This document shows, piece after piece, positions 39,213 to 49,455 of a DNA stretch of 64,000 bases. Source of the DNA: Ceratodon purpureus. Lineage: Eukaryota > Streptophyta > Bryopsida > Pseudoditrichales > Ditrichaceae. Where the stretch lies: positions 104,009,281 to 104,073,280 of the forward strand of contig CM026426.1 of NCBI GenBank assembly GCA_014871385.1, written 5' to 3'. The translations under genes and the position numbers were made by a program. Below the pieces are notes generated by a model. That model was not told the DNA's origin, made no database searches, and was given only the letters and a program-made list of their open reading frames with translations. Position 1 is the stretch's first letter. Every line of letters starts with the position of its first letter.

Positions 39213-39235
39213 TTTGACGCATCTCTGGCTTAGTG
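39213..39235 (-). repeat. CACTA right TIR (23 bp)
   Basis: Ends ...TTAGTG; its reverse complement begins CACTA. Flanked by CTC at 39236-39238. Confidence 0.9.
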
Positions 39236-39337
39236 CTCTATCTGATACCCAAACCTGCCATCTACTTCGTTCCAGTGCTTGACATGCTTAACTTTTACTA
39301 GCCCTTCTAATTAATAAAATTGCGCTGGTTTTCAGTA

Positions 39338-39345
39338 TTGCAAAT
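39338..39345. repeat. Left 8-bp target duplication of the hAT element
   Basis: TTGCAAAT, identical to 53759-53766. Eight bases is diagnostic for hAT elements. Confidence 0.92.
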
Positions 39346-39477
39346 CATGGTTGTCATAATGGACCGACCGTCCGTTAGTCCGTTAGTCCGTCATGGTGAC
39401 AAGACAGACCCCCGTGTCCGTCACATAAGGGCGTTGACCAGTTGACTCACGGTAAGGATAAAACGAATTTACCTAGC

Positions 39478-39800
39478 GCTGAATTAGTGCGGGCGCGAGC
39501 GCGATTACGGGCGCGAGCGGGTGGGCGCGAGCAGGACGACGGGCGCGAGCGTCCGCGCGAACGCGATGTCACGGGCGCGCGCTGGAGTGCGCGAGAGCGA
39601 GGGCGCGTGCGTCGTTCCGACCGCGCGCGTGCGCGTGCGAACGGGCGCGAGCGTCGCTGCGGGCGCGATCCAGTTGACGGTCGCGAGCACACTTATCGGG
39701 CGCGGTCATGTGGGCGCGAGCCTGGATCGGGCGCGTGCATTCGGGCGAGTGCGCTGCATCGGGCGCCGGCGGTCGGGCGCGAGCGCTGCAGGTTAGTAGG
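39478..39800 (+). repeat. CpG-rich GGGCGCGAGC array 1
   Basis: More than a dozen degenerate copies of GGGCGCGAGCG with 5-20 bp spacers, lying just inside the left hAT end. ORFs through it are Arg/Ala-rich artefacts. Confidence 0.85.
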
Positions 39801-39984
39801 GAAAGAGCGACATCGGGCAAAATCATAAATGACAAGAGAGGGCATGTATTTCAGAAGAGGGCAATTGGGAAGTGCAATGTTTATTGAAAAGTTTTGCAAA
39901 ATTGTGGCAGTAAACCACTTACAAAAAATGTCCCCTCTTATGGAGAACTGAGAATATCACATTGTTGTCACTACTTGCCTACTT

Positions 39985-41553
39985 CTAAATATGTTTGCGA
40001 TAACAACACTCTGGGATTTGGAAATTGTAGGGAGGGGCTGTTAGAGTAGCGTGGACCAAACGCAAGGTGGAGCGGCTCTTGGGATCGGGATTTGTGAGCT
40101 CCTTCAACGCCACCGCAAATCTAGCCTTCCCCGCTATATCCTTGAAAAGGTCGAAGTCGTCCTCGTCCTTCCAAATCATATTTGCTACCACTCCAACCGA
40201 GTACGCATCGGCAGCCTGTGTATATAGATGTCTCCTCCTTACAGTTTCATATGAGGTCTCCGAATTTGGCTTACCATAAGTGTACCACAACTCCGGAGCC
40301 ACAAAACTACCACGTTCCTTGAAGGCTTCCGTACGCGCCTCATCACTTGGGTAACCGTACCTTGAAGGAGTTGTCTCACACACCCGACTTGCAAGGCCCC
40401 AGTCGCATACTCCAATGTAAACCTCGCTCACTTTATCCTCTGGGAAGTGAAGCAAGACGTTTCCCGGGGAGATGTCATTATGCTGCAAATACCCCTTATG
40501 GACCCGGTCCATAATATAGATGAGTGCCCAAGCTAGCTTGGCCCTATGGGTGCGGAAGGCCTTAACACGGTCACGTGTTTCCATGGGCATATCGGTTTGC
40601 TTGTGGATGTTACGGTTCTGAGTACCCTCACCAATATTTGAATTGAACTTGTGCAGAAAATTCTGCAGGCAATCCCCATTCCACCAAAGCGTGTAGGCTT
40701 CCATCGTCCAGTCATTGACCGCAAAAAACTTAATAACGCGGGGATGGTCAATCCTGCAAACCATGGCTTCTATTGATGTCTCGTGCCGCTTCTGGGTCTC
40801 GTCAGGAGCCTTGGACGTCTTCCCCGCAAAGACACAAGTCTCAGGTATGGTTTGCATGCCAACAATACGTAATTTTCAGACTTTACCATAACCGCCTTCC
40901 TTTGTGCCTGACAGCGGAACCAACTTGACCCCTCTTGGAACTCCAACCACTGCTCCCCACAAGTACTTCTCCATTGCGCTTTTCAGTCCAGCTTCAAGCC
41001 ATGGCCTCGCCCTCGTCTTATTATTCGAGAATCTCGCGCACGAATCCTGGACATATTTGAGCTTCTCTATCTCCTCCTTCTGCGCCCGCGAGTAGCCCTC
41101 CTTGGGCTTCTTGTTGACACACTCAAAGACATGCACAATGTTCGTAGTGTTTGTTGTTATTTGTTGCTCCATCCACTTAGGGAAATGAAAGTAATGAATA
41201 CAATCATTATATCTCTCGGAATTGTCCAGCTTCTTCCACAAATACTCTTCCAAATGGGTCTTCAAGTTCTTAATTCCGGTCTCCCCCTTCTCAACGTATG
41301 TACGGGTAATCATCTACCGTTTCCGACATCCGTACCACTCCAATGCTAGCTCTCTAACGAATTCCTGGTACCGAGGAGGTGGGTAGTCCGGGTCCCTCTC
41401 ACTCGCCGACTTCCGGTTCTTCTTTCCCGATGAGCTTGATGACGGGTTTGAGCCTGTAACGGTCGGTGCTGTGACGGTTGCCATCACATCCTCTACAGGA
41501 GCATCAAGATCTACGTAGGCAGGGCGTTTCCCGGATCCACGAGAGACCGACAT
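39985..41553 (-). pseudogene. Protein-kinase-like gene carried by the hAT element
   Basis: One 523-codon frame broken by TAG at 41314 and TGA at 40876. The N-terminal half has no known domain. The kinase-like part follows: Gly-loop (GTKEGGYGKV), Lys in VFAGK, helix-C Glu (HETSIEAM), hinge-like YTLWWNGDCLQNFL, catalytic loop HNDISPGNVLLHF, DWG in CDWGLAS, APE in VAPELW, and DAYSVGVVANMIW. The phosphotransfer residues (Lys, catalytic-loop Asp and Asn, metal-binding Asp) are all present, but HRD is HND and DFG is DWG. The known family role is phosphate transfer to Ser/Thr or Tyr; its role in a transposon is unknown. ATG at 41553 is preferred to the upstream frame, which has a hydrophobic leader. 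Array 2 lies just upstream. The TGA sits within the Gly-loop region. Confidence 0.75.
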
Positions 41554-41734
41554 AGTTGGAATAATGAACTGGATACACAATAAAAAAAAACAAAAGATCC
41601 CCCCCACCCAATCTGGTTGCTCCCACTTCCTGCAGTTCCAAGCAGAGCACGTGGAGTCACGGGCTAGGACAAGGAGCCACCTGGAAGAGGAGACTTTGAA
41701 AAGTAGAAAATAAGGGTTAAGGGGCGCCTTTTAT

Positions 41735-42090
41735 GCTCCCCTCGGCTCTTCGCGCCCGTAAGCGCGTACACGCGCGCGCACAGGGCCTCCACACGCGCCC
41801 GTCCGCATGCGCGCGTCTGCACGCGCCCGTCCACCGCGTTCGCACGGGGGACTGCCCGCGCCCGTGCGCGCGTGTGCGCGCCCGTGCCCACGTGCGCGCC
41901 CGACACCGCAGGCGCCCGTGCCCGCGTGCTCGCGCCCGTACCCCTGCGCGCGCCGGTTATCTGTACGCGCGAGCACGCTGTACGCGCCCGTGACCGTGCA
42001 CGCGCCTGTCCCCGCGCACGCGCCCGACTCCGTGCACTCGCCCGCCTTCCTGTACGCGCCCGTCCCAGTGCACGCGCCCGGATATGCAGC
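41735..42090 (-). repeat. CpG-rich GGGCGCGAGC array 2, upstream of the kinase-like gene
   Basis: Repeated CGCGCCCGTGC-type units, the same motif on the minus strand. It begins about 180 bp upstream of the ATG at 41553. Placement suggests promoter function (inference). Confidence 0.8.
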
Positions 42091-42418
42091 GTTACATACA
42101 CTGTGCAGGTTCGGTTACGGTATACTCGTATATTGAACTGAAAACCAAAAAAATTCACTGCAAATTTACTCAATGGAGATATATTAACCGCATTTAGCGC
42201 ACAAAAAATAATACAGAGCACAACCATACAATTCCTTCGAGTGTGAGATAATGAACTAGGTTGACTCTAAGTAACAGTATAAGTCTACGTAATAAGAAGG
42301 TGCTACCAAAAAAAAAAAAAAAACATTAAGAATAACATAGTATTTTTTTTGGTTTTTAGGCGGTAGATTGTATGTTTAGATTTACTGCTACTTCATGCGC
42401 TAAAAAGGTGACCACAGT

Positions 42419-45400
42419 CTAGACTCTCCTTGCTTTGCGGGGCTTCTTCTTGCGTGAAGATTGTCTTTTCCGAGCCACAGTGGGCCCCAATTCGTGCCGG
42501 ATTATCACATCTTTGTCATCTGGCGCCTCATCGCAATCCGGGTCCTCCTCCTCTGAGTGCTCGTTGTCACCTTCATCCTCAGGAGCTCCGACCACTGGAG
42601 CTTGTACCTCTCCTTCCACCTCCGATGTAAGATTGCGCACTTGCACGGAAACTTCACCCGTATTGCCATCTCTGGCACTTACTAGGCGCTTCATAGGCCT
42701 CTCCTTTCCGGAATTACCGATGGCTGTGATGCCATCCTCACTGATTATGCGTGTGCGAACAACCCCAGTTCCAGAAGAAGGCCCCCCTTCAGTGTACCCT
42801 GTATACAATGGAAGGGGATCAGGTCCAGTTCTTTTGCTTGACTTTCGTGTTCCTCCGCGGGGTTCTTGTGATGGTGGTTTCCTAACAACCTTGGCTGTGG
42901 ACTTCTTCGCACCACGTTGGGCCACATTCTCTACGGCTTCGTCTATAGCAAGCGCCACGGGGACTAGCTTGGCGGTGGAGGCACCACGCCGACTACCACC
43001 AGCTCGATTGAGTGGAGGCCTCGCCGCTGCTGATGATCTAAGGAGTCGAGCTATTTTTGCGCCCATTGAACTTGTGGGCCTCCGAGCCAGGCCTCCATCC
43101 ACGATTGTATCTGGTTCGATACCCCGCGTACCAGTGGGTTGCGATGGAGGCACAGTCTGTGCGGGGATTGCGTGCACGGTCCTTCTCTCGTGAGCAGGAG
43201 GAATCTCTTGAAGCAAGCTTGAGTCGCCTTGTGCCGGAACAGTTCCCCAGTTGCCCTCCCCACTAACGAGGCCGGTCCAATGAGGTCCATCTACAGCCCG
43301 TCCATGACTTCCATCACCCCCTTCGTCAGTGTCCTCATCATCATCGCCAGCATGGATATCGTTGCCAAGATGGTCCTCGCTGGATGAATCATCTGCAACC
43401 CCGTCATTGTTCTCAGGATTGATTTGGACTGGAATAGCATCTCTTTCGTCACGAGCGCCTCTTCCTTCTGCATTAGCCGCTTCATCAAATACCGGGAGTG
43501 TGGGTAATTCGTCTCCATAGATGTTCATGTCCGGGTTTCCCTGGTTATATTCTGGTTCATTGTTGAAGTCGTACGCATCACCGTTATCATCGTGGTTGTT
43601 GCGGTCACGCGGATTGTTGCGGTTAGCGTCACCGCGTCCGTTGCCATTACCGTCGTTTTGCCCATTCGTGTTAACGTCGACGTTATCATGTCCCCAGACA
43701 TCATCATCCCCACTGCCTGCGTGGTCAACTGGTATGTAATGATCGTCGTCATCTCCTTCTTCTTCGCTTGGATCTCTCTCCGGATCTGACTCCTCTGACC
43801 ATGCATTGTTCTCGTACCATCTGAGGGGGTTGGGCTTTGGGCGTTCGCGGAGGAGTCTGCTATTCGTATAAATATACACCAAAGCCTCAGACTTCTCCAA
43901 CCCCAGGCGGTTGCGTACCTTGTTGTGGACAAACGAATACATGCTCCAATTCCGTTCACACGATGAGGCGGAGCAGACCTGAGATAAAATGCGCTTCGCA
44001 ATGACTGCCAATGGTCCCCCTCCAATCCTCTACCACCATTGATGGGGTTCCAGATTCAAACCTCTGATATCGATGGTCACTTCGGGGCTGTAAGGGCCAC
44101 GTCCCTCGTTGAACTCGATCATCTCTTTCATAAGATCGCCAAATGGAATTCCCATTTGGCCACCCACCTGACGAAACACCCGATTGAGAGCCGCCTTCGC
44201 TTCTCCTATGACTTGTAAGCCCTTATGCGTTCTAACCCAAGGGTTCAAGAGCGCCGCGGCATAATGAAGATCGGTATGCATCATGTCCCATCTACAGTCG
44301 AACCGCAGCTCCATCCTTGTTGCCATGACAGGTGGGAAAAAGCAAGGGGATCCTTGGAGATTGTACGCGTGATCCTTTAGGTTGCTCATTGTAATCCATG
44401 CCTTGCCCATTGCCGGCTGGCTTCCATCGAAGGTCCTGAGAGCTACTAGGGCTGGTTTCACTAGGTGCGTGAAGTTGTCACACTGATGCCAGAACCCATC
44501 ATCACGAATTGTTTGACGCACTACGCTTGCGCGTGCATGATTACGCACCCCCTCGGTTTGGTTGAATAAACCGTCGACATACTCGAACCACTCCGCTGCC
44601 ATGACCACTTGCTCCAAAGCAAATTTAACCTCCATAAGGCGCGCTATCATGAGATAGTTACAAGCGAATCTGGTTTCAGCGGGAACCACCAAGGACAACT
44701 TCGGTTCAAATTTGCGGAAAAGGGCCATGGGAACATGATGTCTCCGAATGTAATGAAACACATGTTTAGCCTTGGCGACCAAATCCTTCACAAAGACTTC
44801 CTTGCCCCAGTCCTCCATAAGAAGATCTAGAATATGGGCACAACAGCCCTGCTTGTACATGTGGGGAAACTCCTCTAGGATATTATCCATGGCGCCAAGC
44901 ATGTTGGCTGCATTGTCCGTGCAAATCTGGACAACATTCTGAGGGACAATTTCTCGAATATATTTCTTCATCTCCCCGGCAATATATCCCATTGACTTCT
45001 TCTCGCCAGTCGTATCAACAGACCCAAGAAATACATCGCCTGCCGGACATACTAGCATGACATTCATCAACGGTCGGCGATTCACATTATCCCAACCATC
45101 GGAGCATATGGTAGCCCCGTATAACTCGGTCGAGGTTTTCGTACGTTCATCAATCTTTGCCTTGATTAACTTCCTTTTTTCCTTGATGTGCGTTGTTCGC
45201 ATCGCGTCATAGGAAGGAGGACCGTAGTTAAATCCGGCAGCCGCGGTTGTGCTCACCGCCTTAATAAATGCTGGGTGCTTGGCCACGTTGAATGCGACGT
45301 TGGCTTCGTAAAAGAAGGATGACCACAACATGTCCAGCTCCTTCCGCTTGGCGATCTGGAGTGCTTCACTCATGTCCTGTTGCCGCAAGCTCCTAGTGGT

Positions 45401-45865
45401 ATTCGAAACGGCCCTACTAGGTGCAACACTGGAGACATTTCGGTCCTCTTCGGTATCATTATACGAGGGTTCGGATCCACCGTACAGAGTGCCGTGTGTG
45501 GAAGCACTGGATGTTCCACGTTGAACTGACGCGGTGAACGTTGGCCTGATACCATCCACCTCCTCCTGTGTCAAAGGGCCGGGAATCTTTCCAGCGCAAA
45601 ACTGAAACTTCCTCTTCACTATGGTAGGTGCCTTTTGGCAAACCCTCGAGAGATTGGACTGGTCCCAACCATAATGCTGAAAGCACCTATGCCTCACGTA
45701 CGAAAACTTGGTCCTGCAATACACACATTGGGCTACCTTATGTGACAGTGACCCTTCCTGGAGCTTGACCGAAAACCATGGTGCCCACTCTCTCGTACCG
45801 AGTCTTGGAATGGCTCTAGCCGGAGCAACCACTTCAACCGGTTCAACCGCTTCATCCGGATCCAT
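42419..45865 (-). pseudogene. hAT transposase with long acidic C-terminal extension
   Basis: A 1,149-codon frame broken by a single TAG at 44030. N-terminal BED-like finger (CVYCRTKFSYVRHRCFQHYG). DUF659-type catalytic region with D in CSDGWDNVNRRPLMN and D in CTDNAANMLGA, then GCCAHILDLL. The C-terminal dimerisation domain has PLAVIAKRILSQ, the Glu in SCERNWS, and NKVRNRLGLEKSEALVY. The TAG falls right after HQWW, before RIGGG, so it cuts off the catalytic Glu; CAG-to-TAG is plausible. After the hAT domain comes an unusual extension of about 460 residues: Asp/Asn/Gly-rich low complexity, then a basic end (RKRQSSRKKKPRKARR) that looks like a nuclear localisation signal. This gene presumably mobilised the element. 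Array 3 lies upstream. Confidence 0.88.
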
Positions 45866-46119
45866 AGTGAATGATTAGGGAAGTATCGGGACTAATAGGA
45901 CCAGTAGTACCAAAAGATTATTATCTGAATAACTTAGTGTGTCTGAAAAGTGCTTGACACATTGATTTATGGAGAGAAGAATTTTTACATTCCCCCCACC
46001 CAAACCAAGTGTCTCTCCAAGCTAACAGTTTCAAGCAAGGAGCCCTCAAGGAGACCCAGGACATGAAGCACGCAAGGAGGTAAGGTGGATGTCAAATCAA
46101 GGGGCAGTTTATATACTGC

Positions 46120-46470
46120 CGCCCTCGACCGGGCGAGTACTGTCCGGACGGGCGCGACCGAACGGGCGCGCGCGCACCAGAAGATCGGGCGCGCTCCGAC
46201 GCGAACGGGCAGGCGTAGGTGGGTGCGCGCGATTGCAGGCCGCGTGGCGGATAGCGCGCGCGGTGGAAGACGGGCGGGGGCGGGCGCATGCGGGCGCGAG
46301 CGCTGGATCGCGAAGCGGGCGGGCGCGAGCGCTGGATCGCGAAGCGGGCGGGCGCATGCGGGCGCGAGCGCTGGATCGCGAAGCGGGCGGGCGAGAACGG
46401 AGAGCGGCGGGCGAATGCAGGCGCGGGCGCGCACGGGCGGTCGGGTGCGGGCGCGATCAAACGGCCGAGA
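46120..46470 (+). repeat. CpG-rich GGGCGCGAGC array 3, upstream of the hAT transposase
   Basis: Dense GGGCGCGAGCGCTGGATCGC and related units, including three near-identical copies at about 46290-46390. It begins 255 bp upstream of the ATG at 45865. Confidence 0.85.
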
Positions 46471-46799
46471 TCGATTTGGCCACCTCAATTCAACGAGAAG
46501 AAGTAACAACGAGAGGGAAAAATGAATAAAATTTAAATAAATCAAAGTGTGTAAACTACATACACGTGCACATCTACATAAAAAGGAATCCTATTTAAGT
46601 GAAAAGATTGAGAAACATGAGAGTGCGGGAGGACTACCCACCCCATTCACACATGTCTAAGAACTGGAGCAAGCTATCATCTCGCCCTTTCATGTTTCTG
46701 CCCACCCATTGGAAGGTAAGTCGTTTTAAGCTAACCTCAGGGAGTGTTAACTTAAAATATGGGATAAATTTTACTAGTTACTGCATTAATCCAGTTGAA

Positions 46800-47105
46800 A
46801 CCTCGAGCGCATGCGCAGGCGGCGTGGGGCGCGAGCAGGCGCGCGCGAACGGGTGGGCGCGAGCAGGGCGAGCGCAGGTCGGGGAGGTCGCGCGCGCGCG
46901 GACGGGTGGGCGCAGGCAGGGCGAGCGCACGTCGGGGAGGTCGCGCGCGCGCGTCGAACAAGCAGGCGCGCGCGCGTACTTGCGGGCGCGGTCGCGAGTG
47001 TGCGCGCGCGCGCGTGGGCAGGTTCAGTGGGTCGACTGCGGACGCCACCGCACGGGCGCCTGTAGGCGCGTTCGGACGCGCGCGATCCAACAGGGCGCGC
47101 GCAAT
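46800..47105 (+). repeat. CpG-rich array 4
   Basis: GGGCGCGAGCAGG and CGCGCGCG-rich units, with a duplicated stretch (GGCGAGCGCAGGTCGGGGAG and GGCGAGCGCACGTCGGGGAG). No gene starts directly next to it. Confidence 0.8.
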
Positions 47106-47239
47106 GAAGTTTAAAAGTCGTAAGATCAAAAAAAAAAAAAAAAATAAAGCTTAAGGGAGAGAATGGACTACACTAAAATACCATACATTAGTATGGGAGA
47201 TTGGAGTACCCAAAAGAAAAAAAAAGAAAAAAAAAGTAA

Positions 47240-48130
47240 ACGAATAGGCATTCAAATTTATAAAATGAAGAAAAAAATAAAAATAAAAAATTAAATAGCA
47301 TAGGAGTATTGAATAAAAATAAGGCGAGAGGATGGGGGAGAGGTGGAATTATAAAAATGAACAAACGAAATGAGAGAAGGAATTAAATAGAAGCGTAGTG
47401 TTCAACGAAGGGGGAAAACAAAAAAAAAAGAATAAAAGAGCGTAGGAGTATTGAATAAAAATAAGGCGGGAGGATAGACTAGAGGTGGAATTATAAAAAT
47501 GAACAAACAAAATGAGAGAAGGAATTAAATAGAAGCGTGGTGTTCAACGAAGGAGGAAAAAAAAAAAAAAAGAATTAAAGAGCGTAGGAGTATTGAATAA
47601 AAAAAAGGCGGGAGGATAGACTAGAGGTGGAATTATAAAAATGAACAAACAAAATGAGAGAAGGAATTAAATAGAAGCGTGGTGTTCAACGAAGGGGGAA
47701 AAAAAAAAAAAAAAGAATTAAAGAGCGTAGGAGTATTGAATAAAAATAAGGCAGGAGGATAGACTAGAGGTGGAATTATAAAAATGAACAAACAAAATGA
47801 GAGAAGGAATTAAATAGAAGCGTGGTGTTCAACGAAGGGGGAAAAAAAAAAAAAAAAGAATTAAAGAGCGTAGGAGTATTGAATAAAAATAAGGTGGGAG
47901 GATAGACTAGAGGTGGAATTATAAAAATGAACAAACAAAATGAGAGAAGGAATTAAATAGAAGCGTGGTGTTCAACGAAGGGAAAAAAAAAATATAAAAC
48001 AAATTACAGAGCGTAGAAGTATTGAATAAAAATAAAGCGGGAAGATGGGGGAGAGGTGGAATTATAAAATTGAACAAACGAAATGAGAGAAGGAATTAAA
48101 TAAAAGCGTAGTGTTCAACGAAGGGGGAAA
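47240..48130. repeat. ~142-bp tandem repeat, about six copies
   Basis: The landmark AATTAAATAG/AATTAAATAA recurs near 47381, 47523, 47664, 47808, 47951 and 48093, a spacing of 141-144 bp. Each unit includes GCGTRGTGTTCAACGAAGG, a poly-A run and GAGCGTAGGAGTATTGAAT. A partial, diverged copy continues to about 48400. A/G-rich on this strand, non-coding. Confidence 0.92.
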
Positions 48131-48429
48131 AAAAAAAAACAGTGGGAAAAACAAAAACAGTGGGAAAAAAAAAAATAGTGGATATATATCAGCTGAACTC
48201 AGGCGCTTGGAGGATCTTCATGTGACTCTGGGTCGACATGAAGATTTGCTACCTTTAGTATATTATAAAAATGAACAGACAAAATGAGATTAGGAGTTAA
48301 ATAAAAACGTAGCGTTCAAAGAAGGGGAAAAAAAACAATTAAAAATTTAGAGAGCGTGGGATTATTAAATATAAACAAGGGGATAGGATGGGAGAGTGGT
48401 GGAATCATAAAATTTATTTGAGTGATGTT

Positions 48430-49040
48430 GTTGGAGTGCTCGGGCGCGTGCAAACCGGGCGCCCGCATTGATGGGCGCGAGCGCGTACGGGCGCGTGCAA
48501 ATGGAACGAGGGAGTTCGGGGGGAGAAATTAGTTCCATGATATGGTTGCAGTGCGCGCGCGCGAGTATTGACGGGCGCGCGCAATCGGGCGCGCGCGAAA
48601 TTGGACGCGAACGGAATGCGGGGGACATTGTGGGGGAGGAAGAGTATCAGAATCACGCGACCGTGCACGCGCGGTTGGTTTGACGGGCGCGATCAGGACC
48701 CGCGCGCGCGTACGGGCGCGTGCAAATGGAAAAGAGAGTTTGGGGAGAAAAATTAGTCCCCCACCCAGGTTGCAGTGCTCGCGCGCGTGCAATGTCTGGC
48801 GCGCGCGAAATCGGGCGGGCGCATGCGGAATCGGGCGCGAGCGAAACGACGGAGACACCGTCGGGTGTTCCACATTTCAGTATCCGTTCGCGCGCTGTTG
48901 GTGCGACGGGCGCGAGCAGTTCGTGCGCGCGCGCACGTGCGGGCGTAATCCTGGTTTTATTCTCGCTGGGGCAGGTTTGCGCGCGCGCGAGTACGCACAC
49001 TACGGGCGCGCGCAAACGCGCGCGACCATGCGGGCGGGAT
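48430..49040 (+). repeat. CpG-rich array 5
   Basis: Loose array of GGGCGCGAGCGCGTACGGGC-like units over 600 bp with longer spacers and a duplicated module (CGGGCGCGTGCAAATGGAA at about 48490 and 48715). No gene starts directly next to it. Confidence 0.8.
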
Positions 49041-49455
49041 CAGAGTTCAAATCCACGTAATATAAAATTCAGTCCATAAGTTAAATACACTTACAATAAC
49101 TTAAGTTCTCTTAGCGTGACTTAAATCCACTGACCATATTAAACATTTTGGTGTGCAACAGAGATATTTATACACTTATCATACGATGGAAGGAGATGAG
49201 ACAACGGGCGGAATGAATAACATGATTGGCAATCAAAAAAAGGGAGGCCAATGTATTATGAAGGGAGCATAAAAGCGTCTTGAGAATCACGACAATGATT
49301 TACAAAAGCAAATTATCATCCATTGTTTGAGTTTAACAAACATTAAACATGTGAATGTAATCCCAAACCTATCCATACCCCTATGCCATCTACATGTATT
49401 TATATTCCGATATCTTTTTACAGAATGTGGACTTCACTCATGGATCTCCACGACG

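Larger units (their letters stand above)
25061..39235. mobile_element. CACTA (En/Spm-type) transposon, 14.2 kb
   Basis: The right end, read inward, begins CACTAAGCCAGAGATGCGTC. The left end begins CACCAAGGCAGAGATGCGTC. They match at 21 of 23 positions. A 3-bp CTC duplication flanks the element. It carries divergent TNP2-type (-) and TNPA-type (+) genes, as is typical of the superfamily, and long subterminal regions full of GACGTGGAATG and CGCGTTAAA-type repeats. It is inserted in the AT-rich spacer of the MULE. Confidence 0.92.

Noticed and set aside
39442..39835. Arg/Ala-rich ORFs in this and the other CpG-rich arrays
   Set aside because: They are open in several frames on both strands only because the GGGCGCGAGC repeats lack A/T-rich stop codons.
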